From assembly GCF_002368395.1 (NCBI RefSeq), contig NZ_AP018254.1:5704001-5768000 (forward strand): a stretch of 64,000 nt of DNA. The letters are read 5' to 3'. Of the stretch, positions 35,911 to 46,166 are shown one piece after another. The notes below the pieces were generated by a model. That model saw nothing but the letters and a program-made list of their open reading frames with translations. It was not told the DNA's origin and ran no database searches. Made by a program: the position numbers and the translations under genes. Numbering within the stretch: the stretch's first letter is position 1; every line of letters starts with the position of its first letter. This DNA comes from Calothrix sp. NIES-3974 (GTDB lineage Bacteria > Cyanobacteriota > Cyanobacteriia > Cyanobacteriales > Nostocaceae).

Positions 35911-37530
35911 ATGAGTCTCTGTATCAATCCCCAATGTTTACAACCCCTGAATCCAGATATGGTTTTATTTTGTCAAACCTGTGGTTCGGAACTATTGTTA
36001 AACGGACGTTACCGGGTTGTCAAAAAACTGGGTGGGGGTGGATTTGGTAAAACCTTTACGGTGTTGGGAAAAGGTGGGGAAACTAAGGTTTTAAAAATTT
36101 TGACTAATAACCATCCGAAAGCGGTAGAATTGTTTGCACGGGAAGCTGATGTTCTGAAATGTCTTTCCCATCCTGGTATTCCCAAAGTGGAAACTGATGG
36201 GTATTTTATTTATTTTCCTCGCAATAGCCAAACACCGATTCATTGTTTGGTCATGGAGAAAATCGAGGGATTAAATTTACGGGAGTATATGCACCAAAGG
36301 GGTCATCAGCCAATCGAGCAAAACCTTGCGATCGCCTGGTTAACTGAACTGACGGAGATTTTACACCAGGTTCATGGTCAAAATTTTTTCCATCGTGATA
36401 TCAAACCCGCCAATATCATGTTACGCTCCAATGGGGGATTAGCACTGATTGATTTTGGTACAGCCAGACAAATTACGGGTACATACTTAGCCAAACAAGC
36501 TGCTGGAGGGGTGACGGGGATTGTTTCCAGTGGTTACACACCACCCGAACAAATTAACGGACAAGCGGTACAACAATCGGATTTTTTTGCTCTTGCGAGA
36601 ACATTTGTCTACTTATTAACAGCGACAGACCCCGGATTATTGTACGATATCGATAGCGATGGCTTGAAATGGCGCGATGCTCACAGCCTGAACCTTCCCA
36701 GCTATCACCATCCCCAGATATCGCCCCAATTTGCCGATTTAATCGACGCGATGATGGCTAGACTCCCTTCCCAGCGTCCCAGTTCCACCACGGAAATTTT
36801 ACAACGATTACGGGAAATTTCCCATCCACCCCTAACAGTCAACCTGAATATTGCTCCCACCCTGATCCATTCTCCTACACAAATTTTGCCAGAAATTGAA
36901 TTAAAAGCCATTCAACCCACATTTATTCAGCAGAAACGGAGTTTTTTCTATCAGTGGATGTTAGCAAGTGTGGTGGGATTGGGAATTGGTTTATTTTTGC
37001 GATCGCTAGTTAGTGCTTTAGTTTATAGTTTATTCGGCGATTTGGTCGGACTGCGTTATGCGATGCTAAGTGCCATTGTCACCGCCTTACCTGTAGAATG
37101 GATGCAGTGGATGGCATTGCGACGACGCATCCATTGGGATTTTTGGTCAATTGCCGAAATTGCTTTTGCCGTATTCATCGGTTTAGTGACAGGGACAATC
37201 GCTGGAAAGTTATTATTTGCTAACCTGGGACAACTAGTAGGAGCATTAGTTGGTATATTTACCGGAACAGCGATCGCTAAATGGTTGATTTTCCGCAGAC
37301 AATTGAAACGGACATTTTTTTGGCTGATCACCGTAATTATCACGATTCCCAGCAGTGTCATTGTGGGAGCGATCGCTGCAATTATTTTTAATCTAATTTT
37401 CTCAAAAATTTGGTTGCTAAATACCAGTTTTGCCATGAGTTTTGCCATTGGAATTACCATTAGCATCTTTTTTTGGAGCAGTATAAGTGGGATTGCGATC
37501 GCTTGGTTATTACGTCATCGACAGTTCTAA
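35911..37530 (+). CDS. Ser/Thr kinase with Zn-ribbon and C-terminal membrane domain
   Basis: A 539-residue kinase. It begins with a zinc-ribbon pair C4, C9 and C22, C25 (SLCINPQCLQPLNPDMVLFCQTCG), followed by a kinase domain (about 30-300: GGGGFGKTF, KVLKILTNN, NFFHRDIKPANIML, LIDFGTARQ, SGYTPPEQ). Residues about 345-539 carry at least four hydrophobic segments (SVVGLGIGLFLRSL, FAVFIGLVTGTIAG, LVGIFTGTAIAKW, ITVIITIPSSVIV), so the kinase is membrane-tethered at its C-terminus rather than sensing outside through one helix. It starts at ATG 35911. It faces away from the phosphoesterase. Confidence 0.9.
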   Translation: MSLCINPQCLQPLNPDMVLFCQTCGSELLLNGRYRVVKKLGGGGFGKTFTVLGKGGETKVLKILTNNHPKAVELFAREADVLKCLSHPGIPKVETDGYFIYFPRNSQTPIHCLVMEKIEGLNLREYMHQRGHQPIEQNLAIAWLTELTEILHQVHGQNFFHRDIKPANIMLRSNGGLALIDFGTARQITGTYLAKQAAGGVTGIVSSGYTPPEQINGQAVQQSDFFALARTFVYLLTATDPGLLYDIDSDGLKWRDAHSLNLPSYHHPQISPQFADLIDAMMARLPSQRPSSTTEILQRLREISHPPLTVNLNIAPTLIHSPTQILPEIELKAIQPTFIQQKRSFFYQWMLASVVGLGIGLFLRSLVSALVYSLFGDLVGLRYAMLSAIVTALPVEWMQWMALRRRIHWDFWSIAEIAFAVFIGLVTGTIAGKLLFANLGQLVGALVGIFTGTAIAKWLIFRRQLKRTFFWLITVIITIPSSVIVGAIAAIIFNLIFSKIWLLNTSFAMSFAIGITISIFFWSSISGIAIAWLLRHRQF

Positions 37531-37797
37531 ATTGATGACTAGAGAATAAGCCGATGTATACTTTTGATATCAGTAAATCTAAAGGCGCTCTGCAAGGTGT
37601 ATCTCCGTTCCCACAAGAGATTTTTCCTATTCCCTACTTCTCACTCACTCCTTACTTTCACTTCCGGAAAATTCCGCGTAAATCCGGAAGTTGAAACCCA
37701 GAAAAAGTCAGTATATTGAATTGACCTAAGTATTGTCCATTCACAGAAAATACTGTGGTGATATTACCTTTCATACGGACATCTACCGGATTTCTCT

Positions 37798-40578
37798 ATG
37801 TTTCCAGCCAATCCATCGGACTTTATTGATGATAAAGTAGCGAAAGAATCATTTACAGTTACAGATAAAAAATATCATTATCAATTATCCCCGGAAACTC
37901 AGCAACATTTATCTAAAAATTATTCCCAGGAATCTATTTATAAATTAGCTTTCCATCAACAAAAAAAAATAGTAAATTCCCCAACCAATCTGAATCAAAA
38001 TCAATTATTAGAAAGATTGATAAATAACGTACCAGGGATGATTTATCAATTTGTTCTCTGCGCAGATGGTAGCAAATATTTTTCCTATATTAGTCCCGGT
38101 TGTCGGGAAATTTTTCAGCTAGAACCAGCAGAAATCACCAGAGATATTAACTGTATTTGGGAATTAATTCACCCTAGCGATCGCTCTTCCTTAGATATCG
38201 CTATCATGCAATCAGCCCAAACCCAAGAAAAATTTGTCTGGGAAGGTCGTATTACCCTACCATCCGGGTATTGTAAGTGGATACAAGCGACATCTCAACC
38301 AGAACTGCAAGCAAACGGGGATGTGATCTGGGATGGATTAGTCATAGATATCAGCGATCGCAAATACACAGAAATCGAGAAAGACCAATTTGTCTCCCTC
38401 ATCCAAAATAGCTCTGATTTTATTGCGATCGCGACTTTGGAAGGTAATGCCATCTTCATCAACCAAGCAGGTCGTCAAATGATTGGTTTGGGAATTAATG
38501 AAAGTCTAGAACACTTGCCAATATCATCCCATCATACACCAGAAGATTGGGAATGCCTCCAAAAAAACATTCTACCAATTGTCATGGAAACAGGTAAATG
38601 GCAAGGAGAGTTTAGGTTTAGACATCATCAAACAGGAGAAGCTATTCCCATTGACTACAATATTTTTACAATTAAAGATAGTAGTGGGAAGGCAATTGCA
38701 TTGGCAACTATTACCCGCGATATTACTCTCAGAAAACAAGCTGAGGAAGAAAGGCAAAGGTTTGTTTCTTTAGTTGAAAACAGCTCAGACTTTATTGCAT
38801 TGGCATCTCTAGAAGCTAAGACATTATACATTAACGAAGCTGGACAGAAATTAGTTGGTATTCAAGGTGAAGAAGAATACAAGCAAACTTCAATTAGTGA
38901 TTATCATACACCTGAAGATTGGGAATTTTTTGAAAAAAATATTACTCCTATTGTTCTCAAAGATGGTCGTTGGCAAGGAGAATTTTGGTTTAGACATTTT
39001 CAGACAGGAGAAAAAATTCCTATTGAGTATAATGTTTTCATTTTAACAGACCAAAAAACAGGACAACCTGTGGCTTTTGCAACTGTCACCAGAGATATTA
39101 CAGAAAGAAAGCGAGCAGAAGCGGCAATTAAACAATCAGAGCAACGATACCGAGAACTAGCTAGACGGGAGCAACTTGTCAATCATCTTGCAAGTCAAAT
39201 TCGTCAGTCCTTGGATTTAGATAAAGTTTTAGAAACAGCTATCCATGAAATTCGTGATTTATTACAAATAGATAGATGTAGTTTTTCTTGGTTTCAACCG
39301 AATGCAAACCCACCGATTTGGGAGACATTAAAAGAAGCAAAACATCCAGATTTACCCAGTTTAATCGGTTGTCATCCTATCGACAAAGTTGGTTCGGTAA
39401 CTGAACTATTCCTCAAACAGGAAATACTGAAAATTGATGATGTTTCCCAGTTTGAAGAACCCACCCACCGTCAATTCTTAGAATCTCTAGGAATCAAATC
39501 GGAAATAGTCTTACCCATTAAAACCCTTTCCCGTATTGGTGTAATTGTTTGTGGACACTGGAAAGAACCTCGACCCTGGACAGATAGTGAAGTCGAATTA
39601 TTGCAAGCAGTTGTTGATCAAATTGCGATCGCCATTAACCAAGCAGAACTATATACCCAAAGTCAACAAGCAGCTATCACCGCTCAAAATCAAGCTGAAC
39701 AAATCGAAAAAACCCTCAAACAACTTCAACAAACCCAATCCCAACTAGTCCAAAGCGAAAAAATGTCCAGCCTGGGACAACTTGTAGCAGGAGTTGCCCA
39801 CGAAATCAATAACCCCGTCAACTTTATTTACGGGAACCTCAGTCATGCCAGTATTTATACAGAAGAAATTCTCAATTTACTCAAACTATACCGTCAAGAA
39901 TATCCCCAAGCTTCCCCAGAAATTCATCAACAGATTGAAGATATTGACCTGGACTTTATTGTCACCGATTTACCCCAGGTCATAGATTCGATGCAAATTG
40001 GTGCTGAAAGAATCCGAGAAATTGTCCAATCGCTACGAACTTTTTCCCGCTTGGACGAAGCCGAAATGAAAGCTGTTAATATACACGAAGGTATTGAAAG
40101 CACCCTATTAATTTTGCAACATCGCCTCAAACCTGGAAAAGATAGACCAGAGATCAAAATTATCAAACACTATACCAACCTCCCGAAAATTGTCTGCTAT
40201 CCCGGACAACTAAACCAGGTTTTCATGAATTTAATCGCAAACGCAATCGATGCTTTGGAAGAAGCTCACCAAAAATCGCAACAAATCTTTAAACATCAAC
40301 CTCCCACAATTACCATCTCCACTGCAATCCTGGAGGATGAATCGGTCACTATTCAATTTAGGGATAATGGTTCTGGTATGACCCCCGAAGTTCAACAACG
40401 TCTATTCGACCCCTTCTTTACAACTAAACCAGTCGGTCTAGGTACTGGTTTGGGTTTATCTATTAGTTATGAAATCATAGTTAACAAACATCACGGTCAA
40501 ATCTCCTGTAGCAGCGAATTAGGTAAAGGTACGGAGTTTATAATTAAAATTCCTATTTCTCAGCCTGAGAATACATAG
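37798..40578 (+). CDS. sensor histidine kinase, PAS-PAS-PAS-GAF-HisKA-HATPase
   Basis: The 926-residue, apparently soluble kinase has three PAS domains: PAS1 (about 70-190), PAS2 (about 197-318) and PAS3 (about 321-443). PAS2 and PAS3 are near duplicates of each other (SSDFIA, HTPEDWE, IVxxxGxWQGEFxFRHxQTGE). A GAF domain follows (about 457-620, LDLDKVLETAIHEIRDLLQIDRCS). The dimerisation domain has phospho-acceptor H668 in GVAHEINNPVNFIYGNL, and the ATP-binding domain carries LNQVFMNLIANAIDAL, RDNGSGM, FDPFFTTKPVGLGTGLGLS. It is an orphan with no response regulator adjacent. Confidence 0.93.
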   Translation: MFPANPSDFIDDKVAKESFTVTDKKYHYQLSPETQQHLSKNYSQESIYKLAFHQQKKIVNSPTNLNQNQLLERLINNVPGMIYQFVLCADGSKYFSYISPGCREIFQLEPAEITRDINCIWELIHPSDRSSLDIAIMQSAQTQEKFVWEGRITLPSGYCKWIQATSQPELQANGDVIWDGLVIDISDRKYTEIEKDQFVSLIQNSSDFIAIATLEGNAIFINQAGRQMIGLGINESLEHLPISSHHTPEDWECLQKNILPIVMETGKWQGEFRFRHHQTGEAIPIDYNIFTIKDSSGKAIALATITRDITLRKQAEEERQRFVSLVENSSDFIALASLEAKTLYINEAGQKLVGIQGEEEYKQTSISDYHTPEDWEFFEKNITPIVLKDGRWQGEFWFRHFQTGEKIPIEYNVFILTDQKTGQPVAFATVTRDITERKRAEAAIKQSEQRYRELARREQLVNHLASQIRQSLDLDKVLETAIHEIRDLLQIDRCSFSWFQPNANPPIWETLKEAKHPDLPSLIGCHPIDKVGSVTELFLKQEILKIDDVSQFEEPTHRQFLESLGIKSEIVLPIKTLSRIGVIVCGHWKEPRPWTDSEVELLQAVVDQIAIAINQAELYTQSQQAAITAQNQAEQIEKTLKQLQQTQSQLVQSEKMSSLGQLVAGVAHEINNPVNFIYGNLSHASIYTEEILNLLKLYRQEYPQASPEIHQQIEDIDLDFIVTDLPQVIDSMQIGAERIREIVQSLRTFSRLDEAEMKAVNIHEGIESTLLILQHRLKPGKDRPEIKIIKHYTNLPKIVCYPGQLNQVFMNLIANAIDALEEAHQKSQQIFKHQPPTITISTAILEDESVTIQFRDNGSGMTPEVQQRLFDPFFTTKPVGLGTGLGLSISYEIIVNKHHGQISCSSELGKGTEFIIKIPISQPENT

Positions 40579-41059
40579 TCAAATCTTAAATATCGAGATA
40601 ATTAATTTAAATATTCATAAACTCTATGAATATCCAGTGTCATCGTAAAAAAATGTTAAAAAATATTTTTTTAAATTTCAGAGAAATTACAGCAGTTTTT
40701 TTTTGATAAACAGATTAAATTGGAATGAGTTACAAGAAGAAAAAAATCAGTTGATTCAATAAGTAACGATTTTATTCTCATCGATGCTTTAATCAACTAT
40801 CTGCTTGTAACTTTTCATTTAGATATAGTTCATTACAAAAGAATTATAAATTGTGCTACAAAAACGTTAAAGCAAATGTATATTATTTGCATAATATTTT
40901 TGTATCGGTACAATTTGGATTTTTTTTGACTTGATGTATGAGTATTATTATCAGGTTGCATTAACTACTTAAAATAAATCTACTAATATCAGTTGACTTT
41001 TTCTACTGTGATTTAGATGGATTTATATTTTTAAACTTGATAATAGAAAGATAGTGAAT
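40579..41059. other. AT-rich intergenic region
   Basis: No repeat or gene was recognised. It presumably contains the promoter of the next gene. An in-frame GTG at 41054 is a possible alternative start. Confidence 0.45.
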
Positions 41060-41797
41060 ATGCAAGAGATATTTCAGATAATTGAACATAAGAAAAATAT
41101 TTTTTCTCAACTACCTCTATTTAAGTTTATGCAAGATAAAAGCATAAGCCCTGAAGCCAGAATTAGTTTTGCACCTTGCATGGCCTTCTTCATTATGGGC
41201 TTTGGGGACTTAAATAAGTATGTATTGAGAGATTTAAATAATAACAGTCCTGTGCAAAAGATTATTAATGATCATACGAATGAAGATGATAATCATTGGC
41301 CTTGGTACATCAGGGATATAGAAAATTTAAACTTAGATATTAATTGGAGCTTTAATGATTCGCTCCTATTTTTCTGGAGTGACAAAACAAAGTTAACACG
41401 TCAAATCGTTTACCAGATTGCTGGTTATAGTTTACGAAGTGAACCAATAGTAAAATTAGCAATTATCGAAGCTCTTGAAGCGATGGGAAATGTATTTTTC
41501 TTCAACTCAACAAAAGTCATTTCTGAACTAAACTCTCTTAATCATAAGCAGTACATCTATTTTGGTGATGACCATTTAAAAGTTGAAACAGGACATACAA
41601 TGGGTACGTCAGGAGCGGAAAATTTTCTCGAAAGTGTGGAATTAACTCCGACGCAAAGAGAGCAAGCTTTGGAAGCTGTAGACAAAATATTCCAAGTTTT
41701 TTCTGAATGGACATATGAACTACTTGCTTATGCACAAGCACAAGATCCAGATCAGACTAATTCAAAGCAGTCTGATTTACTAACTGCTTGTTCATAA
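41060..41797 (+). CDS. possible heme-oxygenase-like diiron protein
   Basis: A 245-residue all-alpha protein. Its central motif is NDHTNEDDNHWPWYIRD, with H and E/D residues spaced as in heme-oxygenase-like diiron oxidases. Downstream lie EALEAMGNVFFF and FGDDHLKVETGHTMG, the second His/Asp/Glu cluster that such proteins use for metal. The enzyme class (oxygenase, desaturase or lyase) is not predictable. It is the only biosynthesis-like gene in the signalling region. Start ATG 41060 is preferred; GTG 41054 adds two residues. A stem-loop terminator follows. Confidence 0.55.
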   Translation: MQEIFQIIEHKKNIFSQLPLFKFMQDKSISPEARISFAPCMAFFIMGFGDLNKYVLRDLNNNSPVQKIINDHTNEDDNHWPWYIRDIENLNLDINWSFNDSLLFFWSDKTKLTRQIVYQIAGYSLRSEPIVKLAIIEALEAMGNVFFFNSTKVISELNSLNHKQYIYFGDDHLKVETGHTMGTSGAENFLESVELTPTQREQALEAVDKIFQVFSEWTYELLAYAQAQDPDQTNSKQSDLLTACS

Positions 41798-41825
41798 ATC
41801 TGTTTACTTTTCCAATTATCGAATT

Positions 41826-41855
41826 AACGCACTACATCCTTGATTACAGTGCGTT
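41826..41855 (+). terminator. stem-loop after the diiron-type gene
   Basis: AACGCACT pairs with AGTGCGTT around a 14-base loop, followed by ATATTAAT. It is 29 bases beyond the stop codon; the U tract is weak. Confidence 0.5.
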
Positions 41856-41923
41856 ATATTAATGGCAATATTGCGGTCGGAAAATCCACACCGCAATTTG
41901 CTTATCTAATACTATAGTTTGAC

Positions 41924-42049
41924 TCACCAAGTTACACCCTTCAATTCAACCGGAAACAGCTTACGCTCAGATAGGCGATCCTCATCCAGCGCATGAATCA
42001 AATACTTACCTGTTGCTTGCTGCTCTTCAATATCTTCATTAACAGCCAT
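41924..42049 (-). CDS. possible small protein (41 residues)
   Basis: On the reverse strand ATG 42049 opens a 41-codon frame reading MAVNEDIEEQQATGKYLIHA, then LDEDRLSERKLFPVELKG. It is hydrophilic with a strong helix-like pattern and could be a small conserved protein or an old gene remnant. It lies 39 bases downstream of the kinase gene on the same strand. I know no family for it. Confidence 0.3.
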   Translation of the reverse strand: MAVNEDIEEQQATGKYLIHALDEDRLSERKLFPVELKGVTW

Positions 42050-42087
42050 TTTATATTTGGCTGTATAAATATTTCATGGGAAACTAA

Positions 42088-43728
42088 TTAAAAAATAGGA
42101 CGTGATAATATTTTAACTACTTTATTCAGTGCATTTCCCATAACTTTACGCCACTCACCTTGATTTTGACGGTTCATCTCCACCAGCTTATTCATAATCT
42201 CTGGTTTTTGCTTTTCATGCTGGGAACGTAATAAATTTTTTGTCTCCTGCATGGAAATATTTGGATTTGATTCTTCGTTATTTGCTAGCCAATCAAATAA
42301 CTGTTGACGCTGTAGTGCTGTTAAACTCAAGGTGATTACTTGTGTACAAACACTGGCTTTTTCTAAGGGGAATAATAGTAAATGATAAAAGCCGGTTGTT
42401 GCTAGTGCTTGAATAATTTTTTGTCCTTTTGGGTCTTTCAAGTCCAAAAAATAGGATAGCCATCTGGTTAATTCCATATTCATGTCGCAGAGAACGGAAC
42501 TCCACAGCATGACGGGATAGAGATGTTGTTGGAAGAGGAATTGGGTACAGCTAATATTTTTACTGAGTTGGTGAATTTCTTGTTCTGGTAACATTGCCCA
42601 GAGGGTGGGTATGGCTCCTTGTTGGGTTTGGATTAAATGGGGGAAACAAATTAAGGCGACGGGTTTATTTTTGGGCCAGGTTTTTTGAAGACAAATTCGT
42701 TCGGATAATGATGTAATTGGAACTAATTGAACTGAATTATCTGTTGTAGATTTGTTTTGTATTGATGATTGAATAGTAGCTACAAATTCGCAATTTATTT
42801 GCTTTTGAATTTGTTCTAGTTCGGCTAAAATTATGTTGACGTTTTCTGGTCGATGTTTGACTTCTTTGGCTAAACATTGCATTACCAAGCTTTGCAATTC
42901 TTCTGGGATGGTGAGGTGGGGACTGATTTCTTCAAAATTAGGTGGAGCTTGAAATTTATGGGCTTGATACCAGTTGCCAAAGGAATTTGTTTTTAATGCG
43001 AAAGGATGTTTTCCCGTCAACATTTCATACATTAATATACCCAAACTGTAAATATCGGAACGTACATCAACTAATTTGCGACCTTCCATATGTTCGGGAG
43101 AACAATAGGGTAGGCTACCAATAAATGATTCTGTTAGTGTCATTCCTGCACGTTCTGTGAGAAATTTGGCAATTCCAAAATCAAGAATCTTCACGACTTT
43201 TCTATTTTTATTATCTGCTGTAATAAAAATATTTTCTGGTTTAATATCACGATGTAAAACTGGATAAATTTCACCTTTTAGGGTAATTCCTTGGTGGGCT
43301 GATTGTAATCCTAAACAAATTTGTGTGGTGATATTGATAAATTCCGAGAGACTTAAAGGATTCTGCTTGATAATTTGCTTCAGATTTGTTCCTTCTAGGT
43401 ACTCCATCACATAAAAAGGAACCTTCTCTTGAGTGATGCCGTAACTTAAAACACGGGCTATATGTTTATTTTTTCTTCCTAATTGGGCACCAATAAAAAT
43501 TTCCCTTGCAAATCTTTGAGATATTTGTTGATTTGGTAAATTTAAAGATAACACTTTGAGTGCAACCGTCATTCCGCCACGGGATAAATCCTCAGCGAGA
43601 TAGACTTTACCCATTCCACCTTGACCAATTATTTCTCGAATTAGATATCGATTATTAATGACTTTCCCGATATGACGATCGATGTTTGAATTTGTCATTG
43701 GTAGATTTAAAACAGGGGTTGACACCAT
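42088..43728 (-). CDS. Ser/Thr kinase with unusual C-terminal domain
   Basis: A 546-residue kinase with an unambiguous catalytic domain at about 22-285: GQGGMGKVYLAED, VALKVLSL, YGITQEKVPFYVMEYLEG, VLHRDIKPENIFI, ILDFGIAKFL, PYCSPEHMEG and RSDIYSLGILMYEMLTGKHPF. The Gly-x-Gly-Gly-Met-Gly loop makes it the most PknB-like of the four kinases here. No transmembrane helix is seen. The C-terminal region (about 330-546, with KPVALICFPHLIQTQQGAIPTLWAML) is not one that I recognise. ATG 43698 (MTNSNIDRH) is an alternative start. Confidence 0.9.
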   Translation of the reverse strand: MVSTPVLNLPMTNSNIDRHIGKVINNRYLIREIIGQGGMGKVYLAEDLSRGGMTVALKVLSLNLPNQQISQRFAREIFIGAQLGRKNKHIARVLSYGITQEKVPFYVMEYLEGTNLKQIIKQNPLSLSEFINITTQICLGLQSAHQGITLKGEIYPVLHRDIKPENIFITADNKNRKVVKILDFGIAKFLTERAGMTLTESFIGSLPYCSPEHMEGRKLVDVRSDIYSLGILMYEMLTGKHPFALKTNSFGNWYQAHKFQAPPNFEEISPHLTIPEELQSLVMQCLAKEVKHRPENVNIILAELEQIQKQINCEFVATIQSSIQNKSTTDNSVQLVPITSLSERICLQKTWPKNKPVALICFPHLIQTQQGAIPTLWAMLPEQEIHQLSKNISCTQFLFQQHLYPVMLWSSVLCDMNMELTRWLSYFLDLKDPKGQKIIQALATTGFYHLLLFPLEKASVCTQVITLSLTALQRQQLFDWLANNEESNPNISMQETKNLLRSQHEKQKPEIMNKLVEMNRQNQGEWRKVMGNALNKVVKILSRPIF

Positions 43729-44071
43729 AAAATAAATAATTCAATAAAAAATAATTAATATAAAAATCTCAAATCTCGAAAATTAATTTTTAACCAATAA
43801 ACGATACCTGAGACACGATGTATCGCGTCTCTAAAAACAAATTGGTATTACGTTCAAAAATCCTGAAAATAATTGTGTTTGCTTGACTAAACATGGTTTA
43901 GCATATTCGTCAATTCATCTCTATGAGAAATTGTACGGAAAGCTCAAATCCCTTCAAATACATAAATATTTTCCATCCGTGGATGCACTGAGGGGTGAGA
44001 CCCATCGCCTGATATCCCTGAATTATCAGAAAGAAATTGGTGTTGTGCAGATGTAGAGCAACGCTACGTCC
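43729..44071. other. intergenic region between kinase genes
   Basis: It contains one palindrome with CGATGTATCG core at 43810-43832 and otherwise AT-rich sequence. No gene was seen. Confidence 0.5.
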
Positions 44072-45877
44072 CTACATTGCTGGTTCACTGTATTTAGAAA
44101 CCAAATTAGCTAACTGTTCTAAATCTAGGGGTTTGGAGATATACTCATCAAAACCTGCATTTAAACATGTGTCGCGATCGCTTTTCATGGCCATGGCTGT
44201 TTGAGCGATAATGGGGGTGTAGCGACAGGATTCGCGATCGCGGATTTGTGTGATTAAATCTAAACCGTTACCATCGGGTAAGTAGATATCCATCAAAATC
44301 AACTCGGGTGTTTGCTGCTGGAGTGCTTTCCACATCTGAGTAGCATTATTTACCCAAGTAACGTGGTAGCCTAATTTTTCCAAGTAAATTTTGATTAATT
44401 GGGCGTTGTTGCTATCATCTTCAACAAGAAGTATATCCCCTTGGTTGGGGGATAATTTGATGTTTGGCGATGGGGTGGTAGGAATGGGTGTAGATTTAGT
44501 TTCGGCTTCACTGACGACCGGGATATCCTCATCGGATAGGTGGGGGGGTTGCAAGGGTAAAACAATTGTAAATCTGGAACCTTGTTGAATTTGGGATTCC
44601 ACCAGAATTGAACCGTGATGCAATTCTACTAGTTTACGGGTTAAAGCCAATCCTAATCCGGTTCCCTCTTCCCGACCAACCACTGGATTTGCTATTTGGG
44701 AGTAGGGTTGGAATAGTTCTGTTAGGTTTTGTTGGTGTATACCTGTCCCCGTATCCCAGACGGCAAAATGGATATGATTATCCTGAATAAATACGTCTAG
44801 ACCAACAGTTCCGGTGGTGGTGAATTTCAGAGCATTAAACAACAAATTCAGTAACATCTGCTTCAGACGTAATGAATCGGCGATCATCGTTGTCACATCG
44901 TTGGCGATCGCCAGGGATAATTTTAACCCCTTATTGGCGGCTTTTTCCTTAATGAGAGCAAACACATTCCGACACAATTGGCTTAATTCCACCCGTTCCC
45001 ATTGCATCTCCATCTGATTAGCTTCAATTTTGGAAAGATCGAGAATATCGTTAATCAAAGCGAGTAAATGTTTGCCACTGGATTCAATTATCTTCAAATA
45101 TTCCTGATGACGTTCCCGGTCTGGTTCAAACCCTTGAGCAATCATTAATTGGGTAAAACCAATAATTGAACTGAGGGGGGTACGAATTTCATGACTAGTA
45201 TTGGCTAAAAACTGATTCTTGAGTTTATTTGTGCGCATCAAGTCCTGATTGTACTTTTGTAGCGATCGCATTTTTTGCAACTGAGCGATCGCGACTACAC
45301 ACGCTTCTATTCCCCGTGTTAACAATTGCTCTATTAATGCTAACTTGGCTACTTGCAACCCATCTGCTTCCTGCAAGTTTGAGGGGTTAAAGATCAACAA
45401 CCAAGTTGAGTTTTCCTGATTACCTACCCGAATCGGTACAACCTGAACTGGTTCACAGGTTGGTAAATCCAGCAAATCCTGAATTTTGATGACTATCTCC
45501 GCTTGTAAACACAATTTTGTCCCTGTGGATTTCATTAATAACTTGGGAATCCCACCATCCGAACCAGGGACTTGACAAACCGCTACAATTTGACAAGAAT
45601 TATTGTCTCCCTCTCCATCAACCCGACTTTCAGCCACTGCAAACCAAGCTGTTGGCAATGCTTGGGATAACTCATCGACTAATATTTGCCAAATATCCCG
45701 TTCGCAAGTGCAATCAGATACAGCCGCCATTTCAGCAAATAAACGGGTTTGCAACTGGTTCAAACTGCGTTCCAACCAGCATTGAGCCTGCACTTGCTGA
45801 TATTGTATCGCCAGCACAGGCTCCCTTTCAAACTGTGGTTTTTTCTCCGGAACGCTCGAAAATTGCTGCATTTTCAA
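44072..45877 (-). CDS. hybrid histidine kinase (GAF-like sensor, HisKA, HATPase, REC)
   Basis: The 601-residue protein has an N-terminal GAF-like sensor (about 40-200). The HisKA domain holds phospho-acceptor H229 (LANTSHEIRTPLSSIIGFTQ), followed by the ATP-binding domain with LNLLFNALKFT (N box), VWDTGTGI (G1), and EGTGLGLALTRKLVELHHG (G2). A linker precedes a C-terminal receiver domain (about 478-598) with LLVEDDSNNAQL, phospho-acceptor Asp in LILMDIYLPDG, and the Lys in ISKPLDLEQL, all key residues intact. Signal relay within one protein is likely. No membrane segment is seen. Confidence 0.93.
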   Translation of the reverse strand: MKMQQFSSVPEKKPQFEREPVLAIQYQQVQAQCWLERSLNQLQTRLFAEMAAVSDCTCERDIWQILVDELSQALPTAWFAVAESRVDGEGDNNSCQIVAVCQVPGSDGGIPKLLMKSTGTKLCLQAEIVIKIQDLLDLPTCEPVQVVPIRVGNQENSTWLLIFNPSNLQEADGLQVAKLALIEQLLTRGIEACVVAIAQLQKMRSLQKYNQDLMRTNKLKNQFLANTSHEIRTPLSSIIGFTQLMIAQGFEPDRERHQEYLKIIESSGKHLLALINDILDLSKIEANQMEMQWERVELSQLCRNVFALIKEKAANKGLKLSLAIANDVTTMIADSLRLKQMLLNLLFNALKFTTTGTVGLDVFIQDNHIHFAVWDTGTGIHQQNLTELFQPYSQIANPVVGREEGTGLGLALTRKLVELHHGSILVESQIQQGSRFTIVLPLQPPHLSDEDIPVVSEAETKSTPIPTTPSPNIKLSPNQGDILLVEDDSNNAQLIKIYLEKLGYHVTWVNNATQMWKALQQQTPELILMDIYLPDGNGLDLITQIRDRESCRYTPIIAQTAMAMKSDRDTCLNAGFDEYISKPLDLEQLANLVSKYSEPAM

Positions 45878-46120
45878 CCTGAGAGTCGCATAAATTAAAC
45901 TCGCAAGAATGTAATCAGGACATCAGCATCTGCAACCCTAAGTATATTAGCAAACAGACCCATCTTCCGTTTATAAACTAAACTAGGGATATTCAGTGTG
46001 ATTTACCGCACATTTGCAATTGTCTAAAATAACAATCTAAATAATTTAGCAAACAAATCCTAAATATGACAGTGTAATTGGTAAATATCTTTTGTGAACG
46101 AGCTAAATGAGAATAGGGAG

Positions 46121-46147
46121 TACAGACGACCCGTCAGGTCGTCTGTA
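46121..46147. repeat. dispersed palindrome, GACCC core
   Basis: TACAGACGACCCG, T, CAGGTCGTCTGTA (one stem mismatch). It lies 20 bases downstream of the kinase-FGE gene stop codon and could serve as a transcription stop. Confidence 0.8.
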
Positions 46148-46166
46148 GAGGAGTAGGGTTAGTAAC

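Noticed and set aside
41538-41741. Frame on the reverse strand of the diiron-type gene
   Set aside because: It overlaps a clear gene entirely and has no start signal of its own; treated as a shadow frame.
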